From: CAVCAD01 sp036653735
Lineage (GTDB): Bacteria > Bacillota_I > Bacilli_A > RF39 > UBA660
Reading direction: 5' to 3'
Length of the DNA stretch: 31,477 bases
Assembly (NCBI GenBank): GCA_036653735.1
Contig: JAVVTI010000010.1
Location: 1-31,477, forward strand
Positions within the stretch are counted from its first letter, which is position 1. Each line of letters starts with the position of its first letter. Position numbers and translations under genes: made by a program. Below are positions 1 to 7,877 of the stretch, piece by piece. Below the pieces are notes generated by a model. It was not told the origin of the DNA and made no database searches. It saw only the letters and a program-made list of their open reading frames with translations.

Positions 1-946
1 ATTTTTTACTCAATAAATATGTAAATATCTTAAGTGCTAATTTTAATGAATCATGCCTAATATAATTATCCTCTATTAGTAAAAGATTAGTAGCTATTAA
101 ATTAATATCTTTTAAATTCTCCATATCAATTAATACTTGATCTTTTTGTTCTAGAGTTTTATATTTATCTAAATAATTTTTATTAATATTTTTATTATTA
201 ACTATTACTGTATTAATTTTCTTTTTATCTAAATATTTATTTAATAAGTTAATATGATCACTTACTTTATAGTTATCAGTTTCTCCTGGCTGTGTCATCA
301 TATTACAAACATACATAATACTTGCCTTACTCTTATCTATCTCCTCTACTATCTCTTTACATAATAAATTAGGTATAATACTTGTAAACAAACTACCCAT
401 ACTTAATATTATTAAGTCAGCATTCTTAATAGCATCTAATGCTTTAGGAGTAACAATAGGTTTCTCTTTATAGTATACCTCTTCTATACTATGCCCATAC
501 TGAGTAATATAATGCTCCCCTTCTACTATTTCTCCATCAGTCATCTTAGCTACTAATGTTACTTTATCTTCCGTAAGTGGTAATATTTTACCTTTTAAAT
601 TAAGAACCTTACCAATAGATTCAATACCATCAGACATATTACCACATATATTAGATAAACCCGTTAGTAATAAATTACCTATAGGATGCCCATTTAAATC
701 ACTAGTAGTATCAAATCTATAGTCAAGTAATTTCTCTACAAGTGGTTCTGTTTCACTTAGTGATATTAAAACTTTTCTTATATCACCAACTGCTGGTATA
801 TCAAACTCTTTTCTAAGCCTTCCAGTACTACTACCATCATCACATACAGATACAATTGCAGTAATATCTACTGGAAAGTTCTTAAGACCTTTTAAAAGTG
901 TACTCATTCCAGTACCACCACCTAAAACCACAACTCTTTTATTCAT
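1..946 (-). CDS. yvcK: YvcK/CofD-like gluconeogenesis factor (3' end cut by window edge)
   Basis: About 315 codons are visible and the frame is open at the left edge; family members are about 320 residues, so only a few C-terminal residues are missing. The N-terminus reads MNKRVVVLGGGTGMSTLLKG, the nucleotide-binding glycine loop of the YvcK/CofD family. It is followed by VSVCDDGSSTGRLR and by the family motifs PAVGDIRK and GHPIGNLLLTG. In Bacillus, YvcK binds UDP-sugars and affects cell-wall precursor supply and growth on gluconeogenic carbon sources. The start is preceded by AAGGGAAATAAAT, an SD lying inside the stop region of the upstream VanY-like gene (3-bp gap), so the two are probably translationally coupled. 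The frame was read by hand from the minus strand. The rapZ and whiA genes that often neighbour yvcK are not in view. Confidence 0.9.
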   Translation of the reverse strand, partial: MNKRVVVLGGGTGMSTLLKGLKNFPVDITAIVSVCDDGSSTGRLRKEFDIPAVGDIRKVLISLSETEPLVEKLLDYRFDTTSDLNGHPIGNLLLTGLSNICGNMSDGIESIGKVLNLKGKILPLTEDKVTLVAKMTDGEIVEGEHYITQYGHSIEEVYYKEKPIVTPKALDAIKNADLIILSMGSLFTSIIPNLLCKEIVEEIDKSKASIMYVCNMMTQPGETDNYKVSDHINLLNKYLDKKKINTVIVNNKNINKNYLDKYKTLEQKDQVLIDMENLKDINLIATNLLLIEDNYIRHDSLKLALKIFTYLLSKK

Positions 947-948
947 AT

Positions 949-1875
949 TTATTTCCCTTCATAATATGCATAATATTCATCAAAACTTATATTTTCTTCA
1001 TGTATTTTTAGTGCTACATCTTTACCTACATATCTTAAATGACATGGTTCATGTTTAAAACCAGTAAACTTTTCTTTATCCTTAGGATATCTTAATATAA
1101 ATCCATATTTATATGAATTATTAAGTAACCACTGTTGTTCCTTAGTTTTATCAAACTCTTTATTATAAGCCCCTACTTCTATAACATAACCTGTTTGATG
1201 TTCAGAAAACCCTGGTCTTGCCGCTAAACTATCAGCCTTTCTCTCCCCATAATCACTTTTCATTTGGTTATAAATCTTCTCTTGATCCTTACCACTCCTG
1301 TATCCAGAAAAAGCAATTAATGTAAAGTTATTCTCTTTAGCTGCATCCATCATCTCTTTAAACATAGGATATATGCTATTACTAATATATACTCCATCAT
1401 AAGCATATGATGCATCTACTTTAACAATATTTTCTGGTACATAATCAACTGGTAAATAGTTATATCTATTAACAAGTACACTAAAACCCTTAGTAATATC
1501 AGAAGTCTTAGTAGATTCATAATAATCATCATATATTTGAGTATTAACATATGAAATAAGAAATGATGGAGTCTTATTCTTAGCATAATACTTTAAATAT
1601 AAATCTATATTATTAAACTTAAAATACTTTTCTTTAAATATTATAGGAAGCACTTCATTATACTTATTATTAAGTATATAATCTTTTTTAGCCTTATCTT
1701 CAAACTTAATAATTTCATTTATTTCTTTTTCATTATAACCTTTTTTCTCAAGCTTATATTCTATACTATTTATCTTTATTAATTTAAACGTAATAATTAA
1801 TACAAAAACCATTATAAATAAGAAAACTCCAATAAATAGAAATAATTTGTTTTTATTAAATTTTCCTTTTTGCAT
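949..1875 (-). CDS. VanY-type M15B D,D-carboxypeptidase-like protein, membrane anchored
   Basis: A 308-residue protein with a short basic N-terminus and one hydrophobic segment (about residues 11-32), so it is probably anchored outside the membrane. The C-terminal half has the M15B fold signature: FSGYRS at about 190, SEHQTG at 224-229, GFILRYP, and an EPxH box at 276-279. This family removes the terminal D-Ala from peptidoglycan stem peptides, using zinc bound by His, Asp and His. Two key positions differ from the usual pattern. The zinc-ligand Asp of SxHxxGxAxD is Glu233 (SEHQTGYVIE), and the Trp of EPWH is Cys278 (EPCH). The catalytic Glu276, His226 and His279 are kept. It may be active with altered metal binding, or be a non-catalytic binding protein. 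The start follows an AGAAGG-type SD. Confidence 0.82.
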   Translation of the reverse strand: MQKGKFNKNKLFLFIGVFLFIMVFVLIITFKLIKINSIEYKLEKKGYNEKEINEIIKFEDKAKKDYILNNKYNEVLPIIFKEKYFKFNNIDLYLKYYAKNKTPSFLISYVNTQIYDDYYESTKTSDITKGFSVLVNRYNYLPVDYVPENIVKVDASYAYDGVYISNSIYPMFKEMMDAAKENNFTLIAFSGYRSGKDQEKIYNQMKSDYGERKADSLAARPGFSEHQTGYVIEVGAYNKEFDKTKEQQWLLNNSYKYGFILRYPKDKEKFTGFKHEPCHLRYVGKDVALKIHEENISFDEYYAYYEGK

Positions 1876-1937
1876 ATTCTTATCGCCTTCTTTATATCAT
1901 TATAATACAAATGCTTTATTTAATAAAGAAATAGTTA

Positions 1938-1943
1938 TATAAT
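1938..1943 (+). promoter_or_regulatory. Probable -10 box of the folD promoter
   Basis: TATAAT lies 24 bases before the folD start, followed by a strong AAGGAG ribosome site. The -35 about 17 bases upstream is only weakly TTGACA-like (TTTATT at 1915-1920). A second TATAAT on the minus strand (ATTATA at 1899-1904) would serve the divergent VanY-like gene. In DNA this AT-rich, isolated -10 boxes are weak evidence. Confidence 0.4.
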
Positions 1944-1967
1944 ATTTTTATGTAAGGAGATATATAT

Positions 1968-2825
1968 ATGGAAAAAATATTATACGGAGATATTATTAAA
2001 GAAGAAAAAAGTGAAATACTACGTAAAGAAATAGATAAAATTAATAAGAAACTTAAACTAGTTGTAATTAGAGTTGAAGGAAATGATGCTAGTAAAGTAT
2101 ATGTAAATACAAAAAGAAAAGCTTGTGAAACTTTAGGTATTTTATTTGAAGAAATTGTCTATAATAATAATGTTCATCAAGAAGAAATTATTGATAAAAT
2201 TAAACATTTAAATAGTGATAATAGTGTTACATCTGTTTTAGTTCAACTTCCACTACCAAACCAACTTGACACATATAGTATTATAAATACTATAGATTAT
2301 AAGAAAGATGTAGATGGACTTACTTATACTAATATAGGACTTCAATATTTCAATAAAGGAATAACACCCTGTACTGCTAAAGGAATAATTTCTATGCTGA
2401 ATTATTATGATATAGATTTAGAAAGTAAAAAAGTTCTTATAATTAATAGAAGTAACTTAGTTGGTAAACCTTTAATACCACTACTACTTAATAAGAATGC
2501 AACTATTACAGTAGCTCACTCTAAAACTACAAATTTAAAAGAACTAACATTATCTAGTGATATTATTATTACAGCAGTTGGAAAACCTAACTTTATAACA
2601 AAAGACATGGTAACTCCATCATCTATTATTATAGATGTTGCTATGAATAGAGTTAATGATAAACTAACAGGAGATGCTTCATTTGATGAATTAAAAGACT
2701 ATATTACTTCTATAAGCCCAGTACCAAAAGGAGTTGGTCCTATGACAGTAATAAGTATAATTGAGAATATAATAGACTGTTATAAATTACAAAATAATTT
2801 AGCACTTACTATTGACAAGTGCTAA
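1968..2825 (+). CDS. folD: Bifunctional methylenetetrahydrofolate dehydrogenase / methenyltetrahydrofolate cyclohydrolase
   Basis: A 285-residue FolD of normal length. It interconverts 5,10-methylene-, 5,10-methenyl- and 10-formyl-tetrahydrofolate with NADP, supplying one-carbon units for purines and formyl-Met-tRNA. Visible family motifs are the catalytic YVNTK (Tyr-x3-Lys), VQLPLP, KDVDG, PCTAKGI, the nucleotide-binding RSNLVGKPL, AHSKT, VGKPNF and the C-terminal PVPKGVGPMT. Small departures from consensus are DVAMNR for DVGINR, GDASF for GDVDF, and PKG for PGG; none removes a catalytic residue. It is transcribed divergently from the VanY-like gene. Its last codons and stop double as the CIRCE operator and -35 region of the heat-shock gene downstream, so folD transcription runs through that operator. 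Confidence 0.95.
   Translation: MEKILYGDIIKEEKSEILRKEIDKINKKLKLVVIRVEGNDASKVYVNTKRKACETLGILFEEIVYNNNVHQEEIIDKIKHLNSDNSVTSVLVQLPLPNQLDTYSIINTIDYKKDVDGLTYTNIGLQYFNKGITPCTAKGIISMLNYYDIDLESKKVLIINRSNLVGKPLIPLLLNKNATITVAHSKTTNLKELTLSSDIIITAVGKPNFITKDMVTPSSIIIDVAMNRVNDKLTGDASFDELKDYITSISPVPKGVGPMTVISIIENIIDCYKLQNNLALTIDKC
2799..2825 (+). promoter_or_regulatory. CIRCE operator (HrcA binding site) inside the folD 3' end
   Basis: An inverted repeat of TTAGCACTT, nine bases, then AAGTGCTAA. This matches the CIRCE consensus TTAGCACTC-N9-GAGTGCTAA at every arm position except the paired innermost base (C/G changed to T/A, which keeps the symmetry). HrcA bound here would cover the -35 box at 2812-2817 and repress the small heat-shock gene. 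It overlaps the last folD codons, including the stop TAA at 2823-2825. Confidence 0.9.
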
Positions 2826-2839
2826 AATAGTGATATAAT
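2812..2839 (+). promoter_or_regulatory. SigA-type promoter of the small heat-shock gene
   Basis: TTGACA at 2812-2817 and TATAAT at 2834-2839 are separated by 16 bases. The -35 box lies in the spacer and right arm of CIRCE, the usual geometry for HrcA repression. Transcription would start near 2846, leaving a very short leader with an AAAGGAGG ribosome site at 2848-2855. Confidence 0.85.
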
Positions 2840-2862
2840 TATTAATGAAAGGAGGGAAATGC

Positions 2863-3246
2863 ATGAATTTATTACCAAAAAGATTTTACTTAGATGATAT
2901 GTTTGATAATTTCTTAACTAAGGATGAAAGCAATATGAAGTGTGATATCTATGAAAAAAATGGTTTGTACCACATAGAGATGGATATCCCTGGTTTCGAT
3001 AAAAATGACATTAACATTGAATGTAAAAATGGATATTTAAAAATTAATGCTTCTAAAAAAACTGAGAAGAAAGAAGAAGATAAAAACTATATTAGAAAAG
3101 AAAGAATTTGTGGATCTTACTCTAGAGAATTCTATGTAGGAAAAATAGATGAAGAAAAAATAGATGCTTCTTTCAAAGATGGAATTCTTAATATTATTGT
3201 TCCTAAAGAAGAAGAACAAAATAATAAAAGAATTGAAATTAAATAA
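2863..3246 (+). CDS. Small heat-shock protein, Hsp20/alpha-crystallin family
   Basis: A 127-residue chaperone. An upstream in-frame ATG at 2845 would place the SD sequence AAAGGAGG inside the coding region, so the ATG at 2863, seven bases after the SD, is chosen. A short N-terminal arm (MNLLPKRF) is followed by an alpha-crystallin domain from about residue 25. Landmarks are YHIEMDIPGFDKNDINIE, GYLKINA, SYSREFYVG and the near-universal DGILNIIVPK, then a C-terminal RIEIK tail carrying the I-x-I motif used in oligomer assembly. Such proteins hold unfolding proteins in a refoldable state without ATP. Control by HrcA is predicted from the CIRCE element over its promoter. It ends convergently with the DUF1016 gene across a shared terminator. 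Confidence 0.93.
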   Translation: MNLLPKRFYLDDMFDNFLTKDESNMKCDIYEKNGLYHIEMDIPGFDKNDINIECKNGYLKINASKKTEKKEEDKNYIRKERICGSYSREFYVGKIDEEKIDASFKDGILNIIVPKEEEQNNKRIEIK

Positions 3247-3294
3247 CACAGTAAAATGATGCAATCCCATTTATAAAACATCAACAAAAAAAGC

Positions 3295-3340
3295 ATTAAA
3301 TGAAAAAGATGATTTTAATTAATCATCTTTTTCATTTAAT
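3295..3340. terminator. Bidirectional terminator between hsp20 and the DUF1016 gene
   Basis: A perfect inverted repeat with 20-base arms (3295-3314 and 3321-3340) and a TTAATT loop. On the minus strand it is followed by GCTTTTTTTG, and on the plus strand by ACTTTTTC. The right arm encodes the last residues (LNEKDD) of the minus-strand gene, so stop codon and hairpin overlap. Confidence 0.85.
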
Positions 3341-4365
3341 ACTTTTTCAATCTCATTAATTAGTTCTTCTTTATTAGGAATATAATAAGTATAAGTTGAT
3401 GCAAATAGCCTATTAGACAGTCCACCTAAAGCATATTCCATAGTTACTTCTTTTTTTCCTTTACAAAGAATAATACCTATAGTTTCATTGTCATAATCAT
3501 CTCTTATTTCTTTATTATAATAATTAATATACATATTCATTTGACCCGCATATTCAGGTTTCATATCTGTCATTTTTAAATCAATTATTACATAAGACCT
3601 TAATATTTTATTATAAAAAACTAAATCAACATAGTAATGGGTATTATTATCAAGTGTAATTCTAACTTGATTCCCAACATACATAAAACCTTTACCTAAT
3701 TCCATTAAAAATGATGATAAGTGATTAATTAAACTCTTTTCTAAATCACTTTCTAACAAATCTTTTTCTTCTTTAATACCTAAAAATTCAAATACATAAG
3801 GTTCTTTTAATATATCAGTAGGATTACTAATTGTATGTCCTTTTTTTGATAACTCATATATTTTTTTCTTGTTTGTATTTCCTTCAGATAATAGTAATCT
3901 TTGAAATAATGAAGAATCTATTTGTCTTTTTAGTTCCCTTTTAGACCATTTTGAATTAATACATTCTTTTTCATAAAATTTTCTTTCATCCTCATCATCT
4001 ATATAGATTAAGTAGCAATAATGACTCCAACTTAAATTGCTGGCCAGTGGCTGGCAATTCTGGTATTTATTATAAAATAATCTCATATTTTGAAGATTAG
4101 ATCTACTGAATCCTGTACCATACTTGGTAGTTAATTTTTTAGATAACTTTAACAATATTTCTTTACCATATTCAGCATATATATTTCCTTTTTGCTCTTT
4201 TTCTATTATTATTTTTCCTATAGTAAAGTAGGTATTTACTAGAGTATCATTAATTTGATAAATCATTTTTGTTTTGTTTTTTATAATAATTTGTTCAATT
4301 TCATTAAATAATTCATTTATCAACATCTCATTTTTATCTACTTTTTCTAATGTATTTGTTTGCAT
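3319..4365 (-). CDS. DUF1016/YhcG-family PDDEXK nuclease-like protein
   Basis: A 348-residue protein. An ATG at 4374 sits directly against the AAAGGAG ribosome site; the ATG at 4365 has proper spacing and is chosen. The N-terminal half matches the DUF1016 helical domain (YFTIGKIIIE, YGKEILLKLSKKL, GFSRSNLQNMRLFY, LSWSHYCYL). The C-terminal half has a PDDEXK-like core: YYVDLVFYN supplies the Asp, YVIIDLKM supplies D-x-K (usually E-x-K in this family), and then the characteristic PEYAGQMNMYINYY. Members occur in mobile or restriction-associated settings; the substrate is not known to me. The upstream region carries a large palindrome, and a related sequence lies within the coding region at 4035-4061, encoding NCQPLASNL. 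An orphan ORF and a scaffold gap lie upstream, so the locus may be accessory DNA. Confidence 0.85.
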   Translation of the reverse strand: MQTNTLEKVDKNEMLINELFNEIEQIIIKNKTKMIYQINDTLVNTYFTIGKIIIEKEQKGNIYAEYGKEILLKLSKKLTTKYGTGFSRSNLQNMRLFYNKYQNCQPLASNLSWSHYCYLIYIDDEDERKFYEKECINSKWSKRELKRQIDSSLFQRLLLSEGNTNKKKIYELSKKGHTISNPTDILKEPYVFEFLGIKEEKDLLESDLEKSLINHLSSFLMELGKGFMYVGNQVRITLDNNTHYYVDLVFYNKILRSYVIIDLKMTDMKPEYAGQMNMYINYYNKEIRDDYDNETIGIILCKGKKEVTMEYALGGLSNRLFASTYTYYIPNKEELINEIEKVLNEKDD

Positions 4366-4439
4366 ATTTAGCATCTCCTTTCTTAATTAGGCAAATCGTA
4401 TCTGGCTAATCTACAAATAAACAATAATAATATTTTATC

Positions 4440-4472
4440 ATAGAATTGCCAGCCAGTGGCTGGCAATTCTAT
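4440..4472. repeat. 33-base palindrome upstream of the DUF1016 gene
   Basis: Perfect 16-base arms flank a single central base; the core reads GAATTGCCAGCCA G TGGCTGGCAATTC. It lies 75 bases upstream of the DUF1016 start with no U-tract on either side, so it is not an obvious terminator. Bases 4444-4470 match 4035-4061 inside the gene at 25 of 27 positions. Its GC content stands out against the AT-rich surroundings. It could be a protein-binding operator or a small dispersed palindromic repeat. Confidence 0.8.
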
Positions 4473-4513
4473 AATTTAAAATCATTTCTATTCTTTTCTA
4501 TAGTAGAAGATTT

Positions 4514-4720
4514 TTAAATATTATCAAGAGTTTCTTTATCTATTGCTCCATGTTCATATAAATCAATAGAAAATTCTTGATATTTTTCTTTATCATGCCA
4601 TCTAGATAATCTATTTTTAATAAAGTTAATAATTTTTAAAAATTTATTCTTCCATTTGTTAGGTTTACATTTTAAACTCAAGTTATCATCTTTTAAAATT
4701 TTAAAGTTCATTATCAACAT
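4514..4720 (-). CDS. Short orphan ORF, possibly the tail of a mobilisation protein
   Basis: Sixty-eight codons rich in Lys, with a C-terminal stretch KEKYQEFSIDLYEHGAIDKETLD. This reminds me of the C-terminal tails of plasmid mobilisation/relaxase proteins, but I hold that only as a memory-based resemblance. There is no convincing SD before the first ATG (4720) or the second (4711), and an in-frame stop lies two codons upstream. It may be a decayed fragment rather than an expressed gene. It sits between the DUF1016 gene and a scaffold gap, a setting that fits a partly lost mobile element. Confidence 0.3.
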   Translation of the reverse strand: MLIMNFKILKDDNLSLKCKPNKWKNKFLKIINFIKNRLSRWHDKEKYQEFSIDLYEHGAIDKETLDNI

Positions 4721-4843
4721 TTTTTAGAACAATTGATAGTATTTAAATAGATTTATATTCTTTTAAATCAAAAACTCAATCAATATATGGTTTTTTAATT
4801 CTATCTAATTTATCATTTTATTTTTATATTTCTTTTAATAATT

Positions 4844-4943
4844 NNNNNNNNNNNNNNNNNNNNNNNNNNNNNNNNNNNNNNNNNNNNNNNNNNNNNNNNN
4901 NNNNNNNNNNNNNNNNNNNNNNNNNNNNNNNNNNNNNNNNNNN
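4844..4943. other. Scaffold gap (100 N)
   Basis: One hundred N bases, a placeholder length. The flanks are AT-rich and do not share a long identical end, unlike the second gap, so real sequence of unknown length may be missing. The 123 bases on its left (4721-4843) hold no gene I can support. Confidence 0.95.
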
Positions 4944-4957
4944 TAATTTTATATAAT

Positions 4958-5032
4958 TGGAGCAAGCAACCGGAATCGAACCGGCATCCTAACCTTGGCA
5001 AGGTTATATTCTAACCATTAAACTATGCCTGC
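4958..5032 (-). tRNA. tRNA-Gly (anticodon GCC), CCA encoded
   Basis: The RNA starts GCAGGCA and ends TGCTTGC-T-CCA; the acceptor arm pairs over seven bases with one G-U. The anticodon loop TTGCCAA gives GCC, glycine. The T arm is GCCGG-TTCGATT-CCGGT. The 3' CCA is encoded at 4958-4960. It lies 25 bases downstream of the patatin gene on the same strand and may be processed from that transcript. Confidence 0.95.
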
Positions 5033-5057
5033 GCATTAATATATTAACAAAAATTTA

Positions 5058-6119
5058 CTATTTTTGCAATATATTTAGTTTAATTTCTTTAATAAAATCG
5101 TAATATATGTCAGTTTTATCTTTTCTCATCTTATATTTAAGAATTAAAAGAACACTTATAATACTATGTATACTAAACCTCTTAATAGAGTATTTATCAC
5201 ATAGTTTTTCTATTAAATCTAATACATCCTCTTTATAATTAGTTAAATTCATAACTTCATTAGTTGGAAAATACTTATTAATTATCTTCTTATTTAATAT
5301 ACTACTGTAGTATAAAGTACTTCTCTTTCTAAAATAATATTTATTTCCATCTAAGTTATCTAATACTTTTAAAGTATCATAAAAACCTAAAATAAAATTA
5401 TATTTATTTTTTTCTTTAGAAAAAAATATCAATGGGCCTAAGTTTTCATTAGACTTAATTTCTATTATATTACTCTGCCCTACTTTATACTTTTTAAGTT
5501 TACTTGTATGTGCTCTTACTATATAAATATTATCATATCCTTTATTTAATAATAAATTATATGGACATTGATTGTATATTCCTCCATCAAAGTAATACTT
5601 ATTATCAATTATTTTTTCAAACTTAAATAAAGGGAAATATGCACTTGCTATAATATAATCAAACAGCTTACCCTTTGGTATATCTTTTTTAAATATCTCA
5701 ACTGGTTTCTTATCAGTTATATTAAATGTTACTAATCCATAATCACAAGAGCTTTTTCTTAAGGATGTTTCATTTATATATTTTTTTAAATAAGTTTTTA
5801 AAGTAGATGTATCAATACCATGATTTTTCATAATCTTTTTAAGTTCTATAATACTATATCTTATATTTTTTAATGATTTTTCATTATTAAAGAACTTAAC
5901 CGAATCATTACTTACTCCTAGAAGTTCTTCACTTGTAACATTATTCCATAGTTTATAAAGATCTTTATAATTATTGGATGCTACAAAAGCTGCATTAATA
6001 GAACCTATAGAAGTACCTAAAGCACATGAAAACTTAATATGCTTTTTTCTTAAAGCTTTTATAGCTCCAGCTTGATAACTTCCTCTAGCTCCACCACCTT
6101 CTAATACTATTCCATTCAT
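5058..6119 (-). CDS. Patatin-like phospholipase (RssA-type)
   Basis: A 353-residue serine acyl hydrolase of the patatin family. Visible elements are the oxyanion loop GGGARG (8-13), the nucleophile elbow GTSIG with Ser37, and the catalytic Asp in FDGGIYNQCP (about 180), giving the Ser-Asp dyad. There is no signal peptide or membrane segment, so it is expected in the cytoplasm. The probable substrate is membrane phospholipid, but small bacterial patatins are poorly characterised and this is inferred from the family. The C-terminal third is Lys/Tyr-rich and not recognised. It is transcribed away from tRNA-Cys, whose promoter shares the 77-base gap. Confidence 0.9.
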   Translation of the reverse strand: MNGIVLEGGGARGSYQAGAIKALRKKHIKFSCALGTSIGSINAAFVASNNYKDLYKLWNNVTSEELLGVSNDSVKFFNNEKSLKNIRYSIIELKKIMKNHGIDTSTLKTYLKKYINETSLRKSSCDYGLVTFNITDKKPVEIFKKDIPKGKLFDYIIASAYFPLFKFEKIIDNKYYFDGGIYNQCPYNLLLNKGYDNIYIVRAHTSKLKKYKVGQSNIIEIKSNENLGPLIFFSKEKNKYNFILGFYDTLKVLDNLDGNKYYFRKRSTLYYSSILNKKIINKYFPTNEVMNLTNYKEDVLDLIEKLCDKYSIKRFSIHSIISVLLILKYKMRKDKTDIYYDFIKEIKLNILQK

Positions 6120-6177
6120 ACACTACCTTCTTTCTTTTAATATTATATCAAAAAAACTAGCATTTTTATATAGTTTT

Positions 6178-6186
6178 TGGTATAAT
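6178..6186 (+). promoter_or_regulatory. Extended -10 promoter of tRNA-Cys
   Basis: TGGTATAAT is an exact extended -10 (TGnTATAAT) ending 10 bases before the first base of the tRNA. No good -35 is seen, which is common for extended -10 promoters. Confidence 0.65.
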
Positions 6187-6196
6187 ATTAATAAGT

Positions 6197-6270
6197 GGAG
6201 CCGTAGCCAAGCGGTAAGGCATAGGTCTGCAACACCTTGATCGCCGGTTCAAATCCGGCCGGCTCCTCCA
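6197..6270 (+). tRNA. tRNA-Cys (anticodon GCA), CCA encoded
   Basis: The acceptor GGAGCCG pairs fully with CGGCTCC at 6260-6266, followed by T and an encoded CCA. The anticodon loop CTGCAAC gives GCA, cysteine. The T arm is GCCGG-TTCAAAT-CCGGC. It has its own extended -10 promoter and a terminator just downstream. Confidence 0.96.
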
Positions 6271-6278
6271 TAAATAAG

Positions 6279-6306
6279 AAAAAAAGTACATTTATTGTAC
6301 TTTTTT
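6279..6306. terminator. Bidirectional terminator for tRNA-Cys and the 513-residue membrane protein gene
   Basis: An AAAAAAGTACA stem, TTTAT loop and TGTACTTTTTT stem. The poly-A/poly-T arms give a U-tract in both directions. It overlaps the stop codon of the minus-strand gene. Confidence 0.8.
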
Positions 6307-7833
6307 ATTAACTATTTTTAAGTTATTATTTCTTATAGTAAACATAAGATTATAATCATCTATATTCTTAGGTACTATGCAATATATATTATTATTAACT
6401 AAATCATTTAATACTTTTAATTTATACTTTTTATTTTGATATGTAATAAAACCATAATCATTAATTAATTTATAAAAATAATTATTATTAAGATTATCAT
6501 GTTTAATATTAATTCTTAATACATTATAGTTATCAATTTCATTTATACCAGGTTTTATTACTATTTTATTTATAATTTCTTTATTATTAATAATACTTTT
6601 AAATGATTCTTCATATGAAGAATTAACATCATAACTATTTATAGCAAAAGTCTTATTATCTAGTATAATATCCTTACCAAACTCTACATCTTTTATACTA
6701 ATCTTATCAGCATATTTAAGAAGTAATTTATTCTTATAGTACTTAATTTTAGATTCATCATTATTTGTAGTAGTATATGAATATAGTAATAATGCATCTG
6801 TAGTAGGACTCTTTAGATCAAGTTCAAAAGCTATAATATATTCATATTTATTAAATGGCTGCAGCACTTGATTAATATATAATGACCCAATATCCTTAAA
6901 TAAATCTTTATTTTTAATAGATAAATAATTCTTATCACCTATTTTTAATATAAAGTTTTCTATTCTTAAACTTGTTTTACTATTACTCATATTCTCAGCA
7001 TCAAATGTAACCACAATATATTTTTTATTCTTATTAATAATCTGTCCCTTATAATCAAGAGTAGTAATATAACTATTTTTAATATTATATCTTACATTAC
7101 TAGTAACATATGATGAAGCATATGAACCATTTACATCTGTTTTCTTATAGTTATAATATATACCACCACAAATAGCTAGCACACATACTACACTAATAAG
7201 TATAAACATTCTTTTATTCTCTATAAAATAATACTTAAATTCCTTAAGATACTTCCTAGCATATCTTAAATACTTATAATTATCATCCTTTATAACAAGT
7301 TCTATTTCTTCATTATCTTTTTGTGATATTTTAAGATCTTCTAAATCTTTTTCAAAGTTAAAACTTTTAATATTAAAACCTATAGCCCTTATAATAGAAA
7401 ATATAATTAATGCATATTCTAATAATACAGCTATAACCCACATATCTCTTAAGCCTCTTATTGTTTTAACACTTAATGAAATATTTATAAGTTTTCCTAA
7501 TATACCAGATGTATAAAATAAAAGAATTATTAGTAGAAATGAAAACATTATTATAAAACTATAGTACATCCTTTTCTTATTCTTTTGTCTCATAACAATA
7601 TATAGTACTAAGGATATAACAATTGTTACTATAATACTTATTATAAATAATGTACCTAAAAAATGACTCTTAAGATTATCATAGAATGTAAAGTAACCAT
7701 TTTTAGCATATGAATTAAAAAACATAAGTATATTAGTACTTTTATATATCATATATCCCATGAATACAGATAATATAATATGTATTACCTTAAAATATCT
7801 TATTAAAAATGCATATGGTCTTCTTACTATCAT
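6292..7833 (-). CDS. Multi-spanning membrane protein with extracytoplasmic C-terminal domain, unknown function
   Basis: A 513-residue protein. About four hydrophobic segments lie in residues 10-150, then a charged, probably cytoplasmic loop (about 165-205). A further membrane segment (MFILISVVCVLAICGGIYY, about 208-227) leads to roughly 285 residues likely outside the cell. The stretch KYIVVTFDAENMSNSKTSL, followed by FILKIGDKNY, resembles DUF4352-like beta-sandwich domains; I hold this as a weak match. No catalytic motif is seen. It is separated from the LysM gene by a 44-base gap and may form an operon with it. Function is unknown. Confidence 0.7.
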   Translation of the reverse strand: MIVRRPYAFLIRYFKVIHIILSVFMGYMIYKSTNILMFFNSYAKNGYFTFYDNLKSHFLGTLFIISIIVTIVISLVLYIVMRQKNKKRMYYSFIIMFSFLLIILLFYTSGILGKLINISLSVKTIRGLRDMWVIAVLLEYALIIFSIIRAIGFNIKSFNFEKDLEDLKISQKDNEEIELVIKDDNYKYLRYARKYLKEFKYYFIENKRMFILISVVCVLAICGGIYYNYKKTDVNGSYASSYVTSNVRYNIKNSYITTLDYKGQIINKNKKYIVVTFDAENMSNSKTSLRIENFILKIGDKNYLSIKNKDLFKDIGSLYINQVLQPFNKYEYIIAFELDLKSPTTDALLLYSYTTTNNDESKIKYYKNKLLLKYADKISIKDVEFGKDIILDNKTFAINSYDVNSSYEESFKSIINNKEIINKIVIKPGINEIDNYNVLRINIKHDNLNNNYFYKLINDYGFITYQNKKYKLKVLNDLVNNNIYCIVPKNIDDYNLMFTIRNNNLKIVNKKVQ

Positions 7834-7877
7834 ATTAATCTACCTTTACTTTCAAATAAATTATATCACATCTTTTA

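Noticed and set aside
4440..4472. A rho-independent terminator
   Set aside because: No T run follows the palindrome on either strand.
4813..5001. A minus-strand open frame spanning the first N run
   Set aside because: It is open only because of the N bases and crosses the tRNA-Gly gene.
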